Below are positions 11,171-21,589 of a DNA stretch of 64,000 nucleotides, one piece after another. The notes under the pieces were generated by a model, which was given only the letters and a program-made list of their open reading frames with translations, was not told the DNA's origin and did no database searches. The stretch lies in contig JAGMUV010000010.1 in NCBI GenBank assembly GCA_020744425.1, forward strand, positions 930,001 to 994,000, written 5' to 3'. Within the stretch, counting starts at the first letter, position 1; each line of letters opens with the position of its first letter. The stretch comes from Dactylonectria macrodidyma (Eukaryota; Ascomycota; Sordariomycetes; Hypocreales; Nectriaceae). A program made the translations under genes and the position numbers.

Positions 11171-12664
11171 TCACAATAGACTGATGTTCACACTCTTGGT
11201 GACGGTGAACGCGAGCAGTTCCTCCAGCCCCTCCTCCCTACCCAGACCCGATTCCTTCATCCCGCCAAAGGGCACGTTCTGGAAATGCTTGCCCACAGTG
11301 TTCACCCAGACGAAGCCGGCGTCAACAGCTCGGATGGCGCGCTGGGCTGTGGCCAAATCGCGGGTGAAGATGGCCGCGGTCAAGCCATACGCGGTCGAGT
11401 TGACAATGCGAAGCATGTGTGCCTCGTCGCGCCAGCGGAACACAGCCATGACAGGGCCAAATATCTCCTCTCGCGCAATGCGCATGTGCGGCTGCACGTC
11501 GGCGAAGATGGTCGGGGCCACGAAGAAGCCACCGGCGAGCCGCGGGTCCAAGGCGGCAGGCAGGTCGGCTCCTCCGCAGACCAGCCGGGCTCCCTCGGCC
11601 TGGGCAGACGCGATGTAGTCTCGCACGCGGTCCTGTGCCGCGCGGTCAATGAGGGCGCCCATTGTGGTGGCGGCGTCGGTCGGGTCGCCTGGACGATATC
11701 GCTGGGCCACGAGCTGGACGACGCGCGCAAGCACCTCGTCGTGCAGGCTCTCGTGCAAGAAGACACGCGAAAGCGAGCCGCAGCTCTGGCCGGCCCAGGT
11801 GAAGTTCATGCCGCGGGCCACGCCATCCACCAGGGTGTCAAGATGGGCGTCCGGGAAGGCGATCAGGGCATTCTTGCCGCCCAGCTCGAGCAGCGTGGGC
11901 TTCAGCGTGTGCGACGCGGCCTGCTGGATGGCTTTGCCCGTGGGCACGCTGCCGATGAGCGTCACCACGGCGACGCCGGCATGGGTCGTCAGCGCGCGGC
12001 CGCAATCCGGCCCGCCCGGCAAGAAGTTGACGACGCCCGGGGGGAAGATGTCGCCGAGGAGCTCGGCCAGCCGCAGAGCCGCCAGCGGTGCCTGGTCGGG
12101 CGGCTTGACGACGACCGTGTTTCCCGCGGCGAGCGGAGCGGCCAGCTTGGCGCCCGCGAACATGAGCGGATGGTTCGACGCGACGATGCGCGCCACCACG
12201 CCGCAGGGCTCCCGGACCGTGTAGTGCAGGTACTCGTCGCCCGAATGGGGGCCTGGCAGCGTCTCGCCGCGCAGCATCGGCGTCAGACCCGCATAGTAGT
12301 CGAGGCTGGCCGCCGCCGCCGCCACGTCCTTGGTCGTCTCGGCCACGGGGTTGCCGGTATCTAGAGCATCCAGCAAAGCTAGCTCCGCTCCATGCTCACG
12401 CAGCACCGCCGCCGCCTGGCGCAGCAGCCCTGCCCGCTCGCCGCCACTCGTCCTGCGCCAGGATATGAACGCAGCGTGCGCGGCTTGAACGGCGGCGTCA
12501 ACGTCGACCGCCGTGGCCTGGCCGACATGCGTAATGCCTTGACCCGTGCCCGGATTCACGATTTCGCGGACCATCTCATCCATGGGCCGATGCCAAGAAC
12601 CGCCATAGAATAGGTCATGATGCGAAGGCAACGCCTTCTCGAGAGGAGGAACGGTGGATGTCAT
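11171..12664 (-). CDS. Aldehyde dehydrogenase, intronless
   Basis: NAD(P)-dependent aldehyde dehydrogenase of 497 aa, the usual family length, in one uninterrupted exon. Visible residues: Asn164 in the ASNHPL block (usually PWNFP), Lys187 in VVVKPPD, Glu260 in LLELGGKNA, the nucleophile Cys295 in AGQSCGS, and EEIFGPV near residue 395. The gene is strikingly GC-rich and Ala/Arg-rich beside most neighbours and lacks introns, unlike the nine-exon paralogue at 31448. Bacterial origin is possible but unproved. It is divergent from the class II aldolase gene. In context it probably oxidises an aldehyde released by the aldolase or from flavonoid fragments. Confidence 0.9.
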   Translation of the reverse strand: MTSTVPPLEKALPSHHDLFYGGSWHRPMDEMVREIVNPGTGQGITHVGQATAVDVDAAVQAAHAAFISWRRTSGGERAGLLRQAAAVLREHGAELALLDALDTGNPVAETTKDVAAAAASLDYYAGLTPMLRGETLPGPHSGDEYLHYTVREPCGVVARIVASNHPLMFAGAKLAAPLAAGNTVVVKPPDQAPLAALRLAELLGDIFPPGVVNFLPGGPDCGRALTTHAGVAVVTLIGSVPTGKAIQQAASHTLKPTLLELGGKNALIAFPDAHLDTLVDGVARGMNFTWAGQSCGSLSRVFLHESLHDEVLARVVQLVAQRYRPGDPTDAATTMGALIDRAAQDRVRDYIASAQAEGARLVCGGADLPAALDPRLAGGFFVAPTIFADVQPHMRIAREEIFGPVMAVFRWRDEAHMLRIVNSTAYGLTAAIFTRDLATAQRAIRAVDAGFVWVNTVGKHFQNVPFGGMKESGLGREEGLEELLAFTVTKSVNISLL

Positions 12665-13467
12665 GGGGATTCTCGTCTGCTGAGGACTGTCTGACTGGCA
12701 CCACGAAAGAGACGCAGATACTTCGACGTCGCACTGAACCCAGATCGATTGTTGCGACTGGGATACAGCGTGGGTGGTGCTCTGTCAGAAATACGACCTC
12801 CTCATCTTGCCAAATCTTGCCAAAACTTGGGGGGGAGGGGGGAGGAAGCCGATATGCTGAGCTCGGATGGCCGCTGGTTTGGGGTGGCTCGGGACCTCAC
12901 CAGCACGGCGCACTGTATATACACTAACTGTTATCAACTTGACGGCATCACGCCGACGTATGTTCGGCATTGTACATTTCGGCATTGCATAACCCGATTC
13001 TCTCGTGGAATGCAGTATAGAGTGAGTGCCCTTCAAAGGGAAGTAGGGAGAGAGGACTAGGTTACACCAGCCCGAACCGACAGGACTTTCTGTCCTTGCT
13101 CCTCCCCCTCCCCCTTAGCCGATCGGCAAAGGACAAATGTTAATTCCGGCCCTTTTGAATCCCGAGGTGGTATGCCGAGCAGAACGTTCTCTGATCGGAT
13201 GATGCTGGAGTGGGGATCCGGGGATAAACCAAGTCTGGAACTCGGCAGCTTCTTTAACTAATCTACAGCTTCCATCACTTCATCGCAGTGCAAGGCACTT
13301 ACTTCTAAGAACTTTCTTGACTCAGCACTACCACAAGGTCCACTACCATAGGCACCCGGCCATCACGACAGGTCAGGGACTCTCGGTCCACCCAATACGC
13401 CATTTCCGAAAAGTCAAGTAAAGCGAGCGAGGCACGTTCCTGGAGCGTCTCAGTGACAGGCGAAGGA
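12665..13467. promoter_or_regulatory. Divergent promoter, ALDH / class II aldolase
   Basis: An 803-bp region with CTCGGATGGCCGCT at 12862-12875, differing at one base from the cluster element CTCGGATGCCCGCT at 18337-18350. A related TCGGATGATGC occurs near 13195. Several TTGCCAAA repeats and a G-run lie at 12805-12842. No gene was seen. Confidence 0.5.
12862..12875 (+). promoter_or_regulatory. CTCGGATGGCCGCT element
   Basis: Differs at one base of 14 from 18337-18350. It lies between the divergent aldehyde dehydrogenase and class II aldolase genes. Confidence 0.45.
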
Positions 13468-14286
13468 ATGGCCACCAGTGAAACCCCGTCGTTGGCGCAA
13501 CTCTATCGTACCTTCATTTCCGCTTGTCACATCCTCCACTACCACAACGTCCTTGACGCCTATGGTCACCTCTCCTTTCGCCACCCCCTTGACCCCGACA
13601 AGTTCTTCATGGCTCACAGCATTGCCCCCGGCACCATCTCATCGACGGGTGATGTGATTGAATATTATGTCGCCGATGCTGAGCCCGTGGACCCCAGGTT
13701 GACAAGGGGCTACGCCGAACGGTGCATCCATAGTGAATGTTACAAACGCTACCCGGGTGTGCAAGCTGTCATACACAGCCACTCCGAGGCGGTGCTGCCA
13801 TACACGATCAGCGGGGTACCGCTCAAGCCATGCTATCACATGGCCGGATTTTTGGGTTCGGGGGTGCCCGTGTGGGATATCAGGGATGCGTATTGCGACG
13901 GCGATATCAAGGATCTTTTGGTCAGAGATACGCGCTTGGGCAGTTCGCTGGCCGCCAGTTTTTCACGAGGGATAGGCAACAGCAAGACTGAGCTACCGGA
14001 TACCACCGTGTCCTTGATGAGAGGGCACGGGTTCACAGTGATCGCCGAGGACATGGAAAGCTGCGTTCTGCGAGCCATCTACACGCAAAGCAACGCCAGC
14101 ATTCAGACTATGACTTTAACCATAAGCGCCGCCTTCGGGGGACAGACAACGCAACATGGCATCAAGTACTTGAGCGAGGAGGAGGCGGCGGCAGGTGCAC
14201 AGATGACCAAGTGGTCTGTACAGAGACCGTGGAAGTTGTGGCTGAGGGAGGTTGAGGCTTGTGGGCTCTATGTCAACTCTGCCTAA
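13468..14286 (+). CDS. Class II aldolase/adducin domain protein
   Basis: Single exon, 272 aa from the ATG at 13468. The fold's metal site is complete: His103 and His105 in VIHSHSEAV, His186 in RGHGF, with the acid-base Glu90 in IHSE. Members cleave or epimerise sugar phosphates, or decarboxylate or cleave aromatic-derived acids; in fungi many lie in catabolic clusters. There is no signal peptide, so it is probably cytosolic. It is divergent from the aldehyde dehydrogenase under a promoter with the cluster element. That suggests a linked step in which an aldehyde product is passed on for oxidation. The substrate is not evident from sequence. Confidence 0.85.
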   Translation: MATSETPSLAQLYRTFISACHILHYHNVLDAYGHLSFRHPLDPDKFFMAHSIAPGTISSTGDVIEYYVADAEPVDPRLTRGYAERCIHSECYKRYPGVQAVIHSHSEAVLPYTISGVPLKPCYHMAGFLGSGVPVWDIRDAYCDGDIKDLLVRDTRLGSSLAASFSRGIGNSKTELPDTTVSLMRGHGFTVIAEDMESCVLRAIYTQSNASIQTMTLTISAAFGGQTTQHGIKYLSEEEAAAGAQMTKWSVQRPWKLWLREVEACGLYVNSA

Positions 14287-14686
14287 GACGCATAGATTGA
14301 TTCTGTGCATGATTGAAAACAGCCGTATGTCTTTTGCCATTCCGAGAATGGGCGATTCTGTTCCGACCAAGATCTGACTAAAAGAATCTGCCGCTCACGA
14401 ATCTACGGAGGAGCATCTGTGTGTTGATTCTCTCCAACAGGTATCTCTCGGTTACACATAGTTTTAGTTATAGGAGCGTACACTAACATTCAGACTTGAT
14501 GAGCCCACCATTGGCATTTGGCCCCTCAACTATGGTAATTTGAAATAGTAAGCGACCTGTAATATTGGCTAGTATACCCTAGCTTAAAAATCTAGGATCC
14601 TTCAACGCCCACGATCCCCAGGTATCGAAGATTTCATCTGTTGTTATGGACAATAGGGACTTTCATTGAGAGCATGCGTCCACGGT
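14287..14686. other. Convergent intergenic region
   Basis: 400 bp between converging 3' ends of the aldolase and the regulator gene. No gene or clear motif was seen. Confidence 0.4.
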
Positions 14687-17600
14687 CTACCCATGGCCCG
14701 CTGCCTCGGCTGCCCGTACCAGCTCACGTAATAGAACAACGATGCCTTCGACGAAACCCGGCAGCACATTTGGACCAGGTTCATTCCTCTCTGCTCGTGT
14801 CAGAATCTGAATGACAACGTTCAATGTCCTCCCCGGACATCTCAGGACGCTCCAGGACCATGGATCTCTACTTGAGGGCGATTCCAGCCCTCGGATGGCT
14901 GGCTTTCCCACGTCGAGTGCGACAAATTTGTGAATCTGGTGAATCGGACCGCTACACAGCCATAAGACCTGATCTGCACCTTTCTCCTCCTCATCCTGAG
15001 GATCTTCTAGGCCAGACTGAGGCTCGAGCCGATATCTTTGCCCACGCTTCGCAGTGAACGCGCCATATCCAAAGAGAGTAATGCTTGCCTCGTACAGCGC
15101 GAAAGCGTAGAACTCGGACAGGAGATGTTTTGCTAGGGATTTGGAAGCCTGGAGTGTCTGAGATGCATACCATGTTGCAAGTCGCGCCTCGCGCGTGAGA
15201 GTCCATTCCTCCAGCCTTGAATATGCCTGGTGAGCTTCCCCTTCCCCGTATCTACCGGCGAACGCTTGAAGGTCATCCAACGGGGCATATAGATTCAACA
15301 ACAGGAAAGCATGCAGCAACGCAAGTTCAGGGTCGACTCCTCTGTAGTCAGAATAGAATCCGGTCGAATGGCTGACACCATAAAGGTTTTGAATCGTCTT
15401 GGTGAGCGCGGGCAGGTGAGCGCACAGCAGAGAGGACTGGTCGGCCAAAAGAGGGCTGCCCGAGAGCATACCGCAGTGTTCTCTGTACTGCCAAACAAAC
15501 CTCCACATGGCGTAAAGCATGACCATGTGGGATGGAGGGTCGTCCTTTGTAGATTCAAGATGTGAGCTGTCGGTGAGCACCGCCCGAACACTGGCCGCCA
15601 TTGATGTTGACACCTTGTTAGGAATTGGCGGGTGACCAAAAAAGTGCCACTTCCACTCCTCCGCAGTCTCTGAGCGCCACAGGACATCGGATTCAGGCAG
15701 TTGTAGTCTCATCTCAGAGGGTGACATCACCGGAGCATGCGAGTTGACCATCGACATCTGTGCATCGTAACGAATATCTCATACGCAAGCCTTCCACGTG
15801 TAACAAAGCTAAATTAGTTCCGTACTTTGCCGTCTCTGAATGGGGCTGACCGCTCTTACCTCTTTCGAGATTCTTGCTCAACCCAACTATGCCACTTTTC
15901 TTTGAGGGTCTCTCCTTCATCCCGTATGCTTGGAGAAATCCTTTCATATTGTTCGACTCGTAACCATCCTGCCGCTCTGAATATCTGTAGACGACATCTC
16001 AGCGTCAATTCACCTGACATGGATTTTGCAGCTCACGTACGGTTACTAGGGGTTGCGATAGACCCTCGGCCAGTTCTGTCCTCCTTTTGTTGCCACTCCA
16101 GAACCATTGTACGAGTATCAAGCATGAGGAGAACGTCAGTAAGGCCATATCGCTAAAACAGGTAGAAGGATACTTACTAAACGCCTGGAGGTACTCAAGA
16201 CCTCGTGTTTTGCTACTGTCGCTCTCCCACTAGATAGTCAACACAAACGCCGACGTCGAGTAGATATCAGCCGAAACCTACTTGGGTCGTGATGGACGTC
16301 TTCATAAGTTCCAGGATAGCATACCCAAGACGCTGTACTGGTTGCGCTTGCGTTAAGCATGCTCCGACCGCAATTATTGTTATCAGCAGCTGTTCGAGAC
16401 TTGTACAGGGGTCGAATGTCGGGATGTGAATCCAGCTGAGCTTCCTCATACCATGACGATGTAAGAACACATGCATGAGGTGGCTCATGAATTGTGGCGA
16501 TGGAAAGGACGAAACGAGTCGAACTGTTAAATCTTTAGAGCATGTTGCGATGAGAGTCTCGAGGATCCGGGAACGATCGCTAGATAGACAGCGTTTTCCA
16601 AGCAGTCCGGGGTTCACCTCATGCCAAGATTCGGTGCTATCGACGGCAGTGGGCAAAGGTGAGATGTCCTTCTGACTGGCAAGGGCCGAATCCGAAGCGC
16701 TTGGGATCCAGTTCCAGACTGAAGCTTTATACGCGCTGACAGCCGTGTAGATAACGGCAGCCTTGTTAGTCGACGTCGACGCGGCGTCATTGGAAGTTGA
16801 TTGCTCTGGAGGCGGTCTGTCGCGCCAAACGCCTCTGTGGTTGATTTCAATAGCCTGTAAGTCCGTGGTCCAATCGAACGATGGGTCCATAAAGCTATCC
16901 AAGATGTCGAAGTCGCCGTCAATGCCAATCGAAGGATGGTCAGGGTTTTCTGGCAGCAAATCTCCAAAGAAGCCTCGGGAAAAAGGCACGTCACCCTCAT
17001 CAAAATGGTTGACACCAGAGGCAAAAACATCGTTGCCTCTGGGATGAGCCCCGATATCTTCAGAGATCTTGTCTCCATTGGCGCTGCCTATCGTAGATGC
17101 CCTTCCCTTGCCAGTTAGGCTAGTATCCATATCTCCACCCAGCGTGGCATTGCCAACTGTGGTCACAGCCAATTCCGGAGCCACGAAACTAGCATTTCCC
17201 CGATTAGAGCATCCTGGAAGTTGTAGTTCGAATTCCTGATGCTGATCCTGTAATTCGCGAGAACTGAGAGGGGTTTCTTCATCGGAGGATTCTGAGTTCG
17301 AGGAGTCTTGTGGGGAGACACCGACTCGAGAGTCATCACCGTCTTCGACATTCTTGTTCTCATCAAGAGTCATTTGATGTCCCTGTAATGTCTGATCTGC
17401 CCCCCAACCAGACTCAGGATGGCGATTACTGATGACATACTGACACACGATGTTTCTGCGGACACAACGCTGGCATGGCTTCGTATCGCTGCATTTTAAT
17501 TTTGACGCGGCGCAGACGGCGCAAGCGCGAGCCACGCGGTTTGACGCATTCCGGATGCTCTCCGCGAGCTTGGACCTTGCGGTAGGGTCCGAAAGATGGC

Positions 17601-17977
17601 GACGCCAGTGTCTCTTCAGAAGATCGCTGGGTGTATTCTTAGCCTTCGGGAAATACGCGCCATATGGCATGCTGGACACGATACATACGCCCTTGAAAAT
17701 GCTTTGTTACATACAGCGCAGACATACGGTTTCTCTGAGGTATCTGTTCCGGTGGAGATGGTCAATGGAGATCAGAAAGTAGAGGCAATTAGGGGCTACT
17801 TACGCGTTCTTTCGTGTCGAGACAAATGGTCTAAGCGTGAGAAGGACCGCATGCAGTGTGCACACTGGTAAAGGTCTCCGCCTGTTAAGTCATCGTTCTG
17901 TGAGAGAGCTCGGATATTGTCTGGTTCTAGTAAGGTGAGACTTCTTTCGGCAATTATGGATCCGACTTACGAGACAT
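14687..17977 (-). CDS. C2H2 plus Zn2Cys6 transcription factor, apparent frameshift
   Basis: Regulator with two DNA-binding modules. Exons: 17971-17977 (only 7 nt, MSR start), 17804-17881, 17689-17743, about 16293-17626, then a region to 14687 with further short introns. Fingers: C9-C12-H25-H29 and C37-C40-H53-H57 with a TSEKPYV linker. Next comes a Zn2Cys6 cluster with cysteines at 82, 85, 92, 98, 101 and 108. An acidic Ser-rich middle and a fungal-specific regulatory domain follow (SGNKRRTELAEG, AAGWLRVEQYERI, WHSWVEQESRKR). At 15768/15769 one base seems missing: the frame reads LAYEIFV, then DAQMSMVNSHAP is one base out. The gene may be inactive, or the assembly may carry an indel. Its own upstream region holds two copies of the cluster promoter element, suggesting autoregulation. 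Confidence 0.8.
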
Positions 17978-20194
17978 TGTCTCCTGAAGCCAAGTCTCCA
18001 ACTGGGATTGATTAGAGAATGGCCACTGGAAGATATCCGCTGTTACCAGGCCGACTTCAAAAGAAAAAGGGCGGGTTTGGCTGACGACACCAAGCAAGAA
18101 ATGGGAGAATCTGTTGGAAGGCCCTCAGTACCGATATCCATGCAAGCATCCCGTGACCATCACGCTAAGTCTCAAATCTGAGGAATGTGGCAGCTGATTG
18201 TTCTCGTACCGCAATTGCTTCTGTGAAGAGATCAATCGGAAACGATGATCTCCTTGCGTCACCCAGTGGTATCCTGACAGCACGGTGAGCAATACCCCAG
18301 GTTAGCGGGTGTGGGATGTGGGGTGTGAGGGGTTGTCTCGGATGCCCGCTCTCGGATGCCCTCATTCGGCCCGCAATTGATGGTTGGGGAGACAGGCTAC
18401 TTGATTGGGTCCTCATACTGTACAACCTAAACCATACAATACGATATTACACTCTGTGAAACTGTTGCTATGATATGCATGAAACACACTTGTTGTATGG
18501 AGTATGAGGGGCGTTAGCTCAGGAGACGGGGCAGCAATTGTAACCCGGCATGACATGGAATCGGAATCTCCGCTCCGCAAAGACTAAAGTTATGGGTAAA
18601 GAGGTGGGTGTTTGGGCAATAGTTAGACTCCGGAAAATCCGAGGCGGAATAGCCGAGTTGCCCCTATTTTGCTTTATCCGGAATAATGAAGGGTAACTAT
18701 GTGACCTGTTTAGCTTTACTGCTTATAGCAACGTCTTCGCTTAGCTGGTTTGGCAGGATGTATCTTTGATGTCATCACCAACTCGCTAGGGCGTGCATCC
18801 ATTGTATGCCCACAGTTAATAAGAATCTCTATGAAACTTCGTCGGAATGAAGATCACCTCATTTAGTCATGGGTGCTCTAATTAACTGAGACGAGTGAGG
18901 TGGTAAGGCGGGGACTAGTGGGCCTGCAGCTGCTAGAAGGAAGGGGAAAGAAGTGACTGGAATTGATACTTGGCCTTCTATCTCCCCTAGCCTTCAGACC
19001 TTTTCATGGATAAATCCCAACGGCTTTCGATGCTGACTGTTCCTGACAGCGCTGTCTTTCTGGCGACCTCGCCGCGCCTTTGCGGCTGCGTTCCTTCGTA
19101 GTAGAGGCTTCTGTAGCCGTAGGACCCATTGCAGGAGGTAGGCAACAACGGAATTTGATAACCTAAGTGGAAAGGGCCAGCTTGGATAAGCTGGAATGCA
19201 AGCTTAGGTTAAGAAGGAAAGGTGATAGTAATGATGATAAGAGGTCTGATAAGACGGCTTAGTTAAAAGATGTCTTCCACTTCAGCTATAGGAAACCGGG
19301 CCATTGTGTTACCAAACAAAGTGTGATTAAAAAAAAACTTGACATATTAATTGTGACAGTCGGGATTAGCCTAGGGCCGTAGGATAGGTCCGAGGCGTGA
19401 GGGAAATGACCTAGTGAATCAGGACGTCATAATAAGCAATATAAGTTACGGTCTAGTGTGTTGGGCAGGGGGGCAAAGACACCACCACCTGAAGTGACGG
19501 ATACCATAGGGTAGGCGGGATACATAGCAGAGCGAGGTCAGATAAGACCAATAAAATAAAACAGATGAAAAGGGAGCTAGAGCTATAGCGAGATCGCTAG
19601 CTAAAAAGACATCAGATATTCTAGTTAATTAGAAAATTCTTATTATCATAATACTAAAAATGATTCCAGAAGCTTAAAATTAAATAGGTAAGAATGTAAT
19701 AAGTTAGTATTTTTTATCTGAGTCTGAGCTGCCTCGGCCTTTTATCTTCAGCCCTTGTGAGACACCCCCATTAATAGCTAACCTAGTTCAGTAGCCTGAG
19801 CTAACTGACCAATTAAAATGTCTTGTTCTCATAGCTTGTGGGCTCTCATCCCTGACACAATATATTTAGGCAACGATGGCCAATTTGCCACCACAGAGGT
19901 GGACGATGCTAGTTGCTAGGCTTTAGGCTTAGGTGCTCGATGTCTGCTTAATTGTGGGCAGATTCAGATGACTTTGTGGGGTCTTGGTCAAGCAGTTGAA
20001 CGTTGATTTCGCTCGGGGTATGTTCGAAAGGAGCGTCAGAGAGCTTGAGCTATATGCAGAGTGTGGATGTTAAGTTGAGAACTTGAGAGGGGTGAACGAG
20101 GAGTATAATGTGATCTTATAGGCGTCACAACAGGTGTATCAAATTATGAGGCAATCCTTGAAGATAGTCACTTTTGAATTATATCATTTCTCAT
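17978..20194. other. Long gene-poor region upstream of the regulator
   Basis: About 2.2 kb without a convincing gene. The proximal part (18330-18370) holds two CTCGGATGCCC elements 14 bp apart. The distal part (about 19540-19720) is strongly AT-rich with TTAATTAG and TATTATCATAATAC tracts and looks like decayed repeat DNA, though no element ends were identified. A CCGGAAA occurs at 18630. Confidence 0.45.
18337..18364 (+). promoter_or_regulatory. Tandem CTCGGATGCCC element
   Basis: Two copies, CTCGGATGCCCGC (18337-18349) and CTCGGATGCCCTCA (18351-18364), start exactly 14 bp apart about 360 bp upstream of the regulator's start. The second is identical over 14 bases to the site between the esterase and quercetinase genes. 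The CGG core suits Zn2Cys6 binding. The assignment as a regulator site is inference. Confidence 0.55.
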
Positions 20195-21589
20195 CTAATC
20201 ATCGCTGTCGTCGGTGTAGATCGACATCATATCAGTCGTGTTCTTGTATTCCACGCCGCACGCATCGCTGAATCCAGTAAACATCTCAACTCGCTCTTCG
20301 ATGTAATCCTTGAATCCCTTTCTTGAGCAACTGGTACCAGGCCCATCGGCGCAATCCGGCAGAGCTTGGGGTGCACTGTTGACAAGCACACGGTAGTACT
20401 CGTCCTCGTCGTATCCATAACTTTCGGAGCAGTTTAGTCGCTCAATTGCAATGTTGCTCAGGAAGGGCAGGACGTTGGAAGCCTTCCACGCTCGGCGGTA
20501 ATTGATCCGATCTAGAGGCATGGTGTCGTTGATCTGAGACGCGCTGCCGCCAAAATCGGAGTTGTTAAACAAGCCCATAGCGACAAGAACCATAGGTGGT
20601 AGTTCACGGTGTGTGAAGCTAACGTAGAGGTCCTGATCATCCTCATACTCGTTCAACAGAATGCCGGCAGTCGCATTGAGCCAGGGCAGACCAACGTAGC
20701 CAGAAACCTGGTTGCCATATCCGACGTTGTAGTGATAGCGGACATCCTCGGAATATTCCCAGCCAAGCCAGTCGTCGGGCGTGAACAGCTCAAGGTTGCA
20801 GAAGGGAGACTTTCCGCGGATAACTGTCTCGTATCCGCAGAGTTGCTGCATGCCAAAGATGTCGTTGACGGTAAAGTTGAAGTCAGGCGCCAGGTCGTTG
20901 AAGCGAGCCACGATCGGCCTGGCGTACTTTTCCTGGTACACGGCCAACTCCTCGGCGCCAGTCTCTCCAGAGTACGCTGGACAGGCTTTGTAGGGAGTGA
21001 GGCTGTCGGCGCCGGACTCTTCGGACTCATAGATGCTGTTAACCTTGATGGTGCCGTTGTTGTCATCGGTGTCGATGCCGCGGACAAAAGACTTGGCTGA
21101 CAGTTTGGTTCTCTCGGCTGAGGATGTCCACACTCGCTTGGGCAGCCTCAAGTTGGGGTAGCGGAACTCCAAGTCAACACCCAGCTGTGTCGCTTCCAAT
21201 CGCCCGACTCGCGTGAGAAGCGAGATTTCAGCATCGGAAATGGGAGCATCCCATTTATCCAGGAAGTTAAGGTACGGGATCTTGCTCCACTCGATTCCCG
21301 TCTTGTTGCCTAGCTTCTCGAGGAACGGCTCGATGTACTCTTCGTAGTCAAAGTCGTTGGCGTAGATAGCCGCGTGGCGGACCAGGTACGCTGCGCGCTC
21401 CGCTTTGCATCCTTGAGGAGCGTCGGGTGAGACAGGAGGGTCTTGGTTCTCGAAATAGGGGGCAATGCCGCCGAGGTGTTGTAGAGGGTTGAAGTTATAG
21501 GTCGAGTAGAGCGTTGAGGCTGCAGAGGAGGCGATGAGAGGGAGAAGTTGGAGGAGCTTGATGGTCCAGGGGGGTTCTTGGTGAGGCAT
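20195..21589 (-). CDS. Secreted histidine acid phosphatase family protein
   Basis: Single exon, 464 aa from MPHQEPPWT. An upstream in-frame ATG at 21709 lies before the TATATA at 21701-21706 and is rejected. Residues 8-26 are a signal peptide (IKLLQLLPLIASSAAS). The branch-2 histidine phosphatase fold is seen from YLVRHAAIYAND (69-79), ERTKLSAKSFVRG and FTHRELPP. The catalytic RHGxRxP motif is altered to RHAAIYA and the distal HD to HRE, both departures from classical phytases. At least six cysteines and many N-glycosylation sequons fit a secreted enzyme. The likely substrate is phosphate esters outside the cell, but the altered motif leaves activity uncertain. It is isolated from the flanking clusters. 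Confidence 0.8.
   Translation of the reverse strand: MPHQEPPWTIKLLQLLPLIASSAASTLYSTYNFNPLQHLGGIAPYFENQDPPVSPDAPQGCKAERAAYLVRHAAIYANDFDYEEYIEPFLEKLGNKTGIEWSKIPYLNFLDKWDAPISDAEISLLTRVGRLEATQLGVDLEFRYPNLRLPKRVWTSSAERTKLSAKSFVRGIDTDDNNGTIKVNSIYESEESGADSLTPYKACPAYSGETGAEELAVYQEKYARPIVARFNDLAPDFNFTVNDIFGMQQLCGYETVIRGKSPFCNLELFTPDDWLGWEYSEDVRYHYNVGYGNQVSGYVGLPWLNATAGILLNEYEDDQDLYVSFTHRELPPMVLVAMGLFNNSDFGGSASQINDTMPLDRINYRRAWKASNVLPFLSNIAIERLNCSESYGYDEDEYYRVLVNSAPQALPDCADGPGTSCSRKGFKDYIEERVEMFTGFSDACGVEYKNTTDMMSIYTDDSDD

Noticed and set aside
11285..12364. Long plus-strand open frame of 359 codons
   Set aside because: Exactly antisense to the aldehyde dehydrogenase; Arg/Gly/His-rich without family motifs, a product of high GC content.
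16120..16215. An additional intron in the regulator beginning GTAAGTATCC
   Set aside because: The donor looks ideal, but the only nearby acceptor gives a 25-nt intron and the wrong frame. Reading through is open and leads into the conserved SGNKRR block.
19000..19750. Transposon in the gene-poor stretch
   Set aside because: AT-rich, but no inverted or long terminal repeats, target duplications or transposase-like frame could be seen.
20609..21100. 163-codon plus-strand frame
   Set aside because: Antisense to the acid phosphatase coding region, with no recognisable domain.
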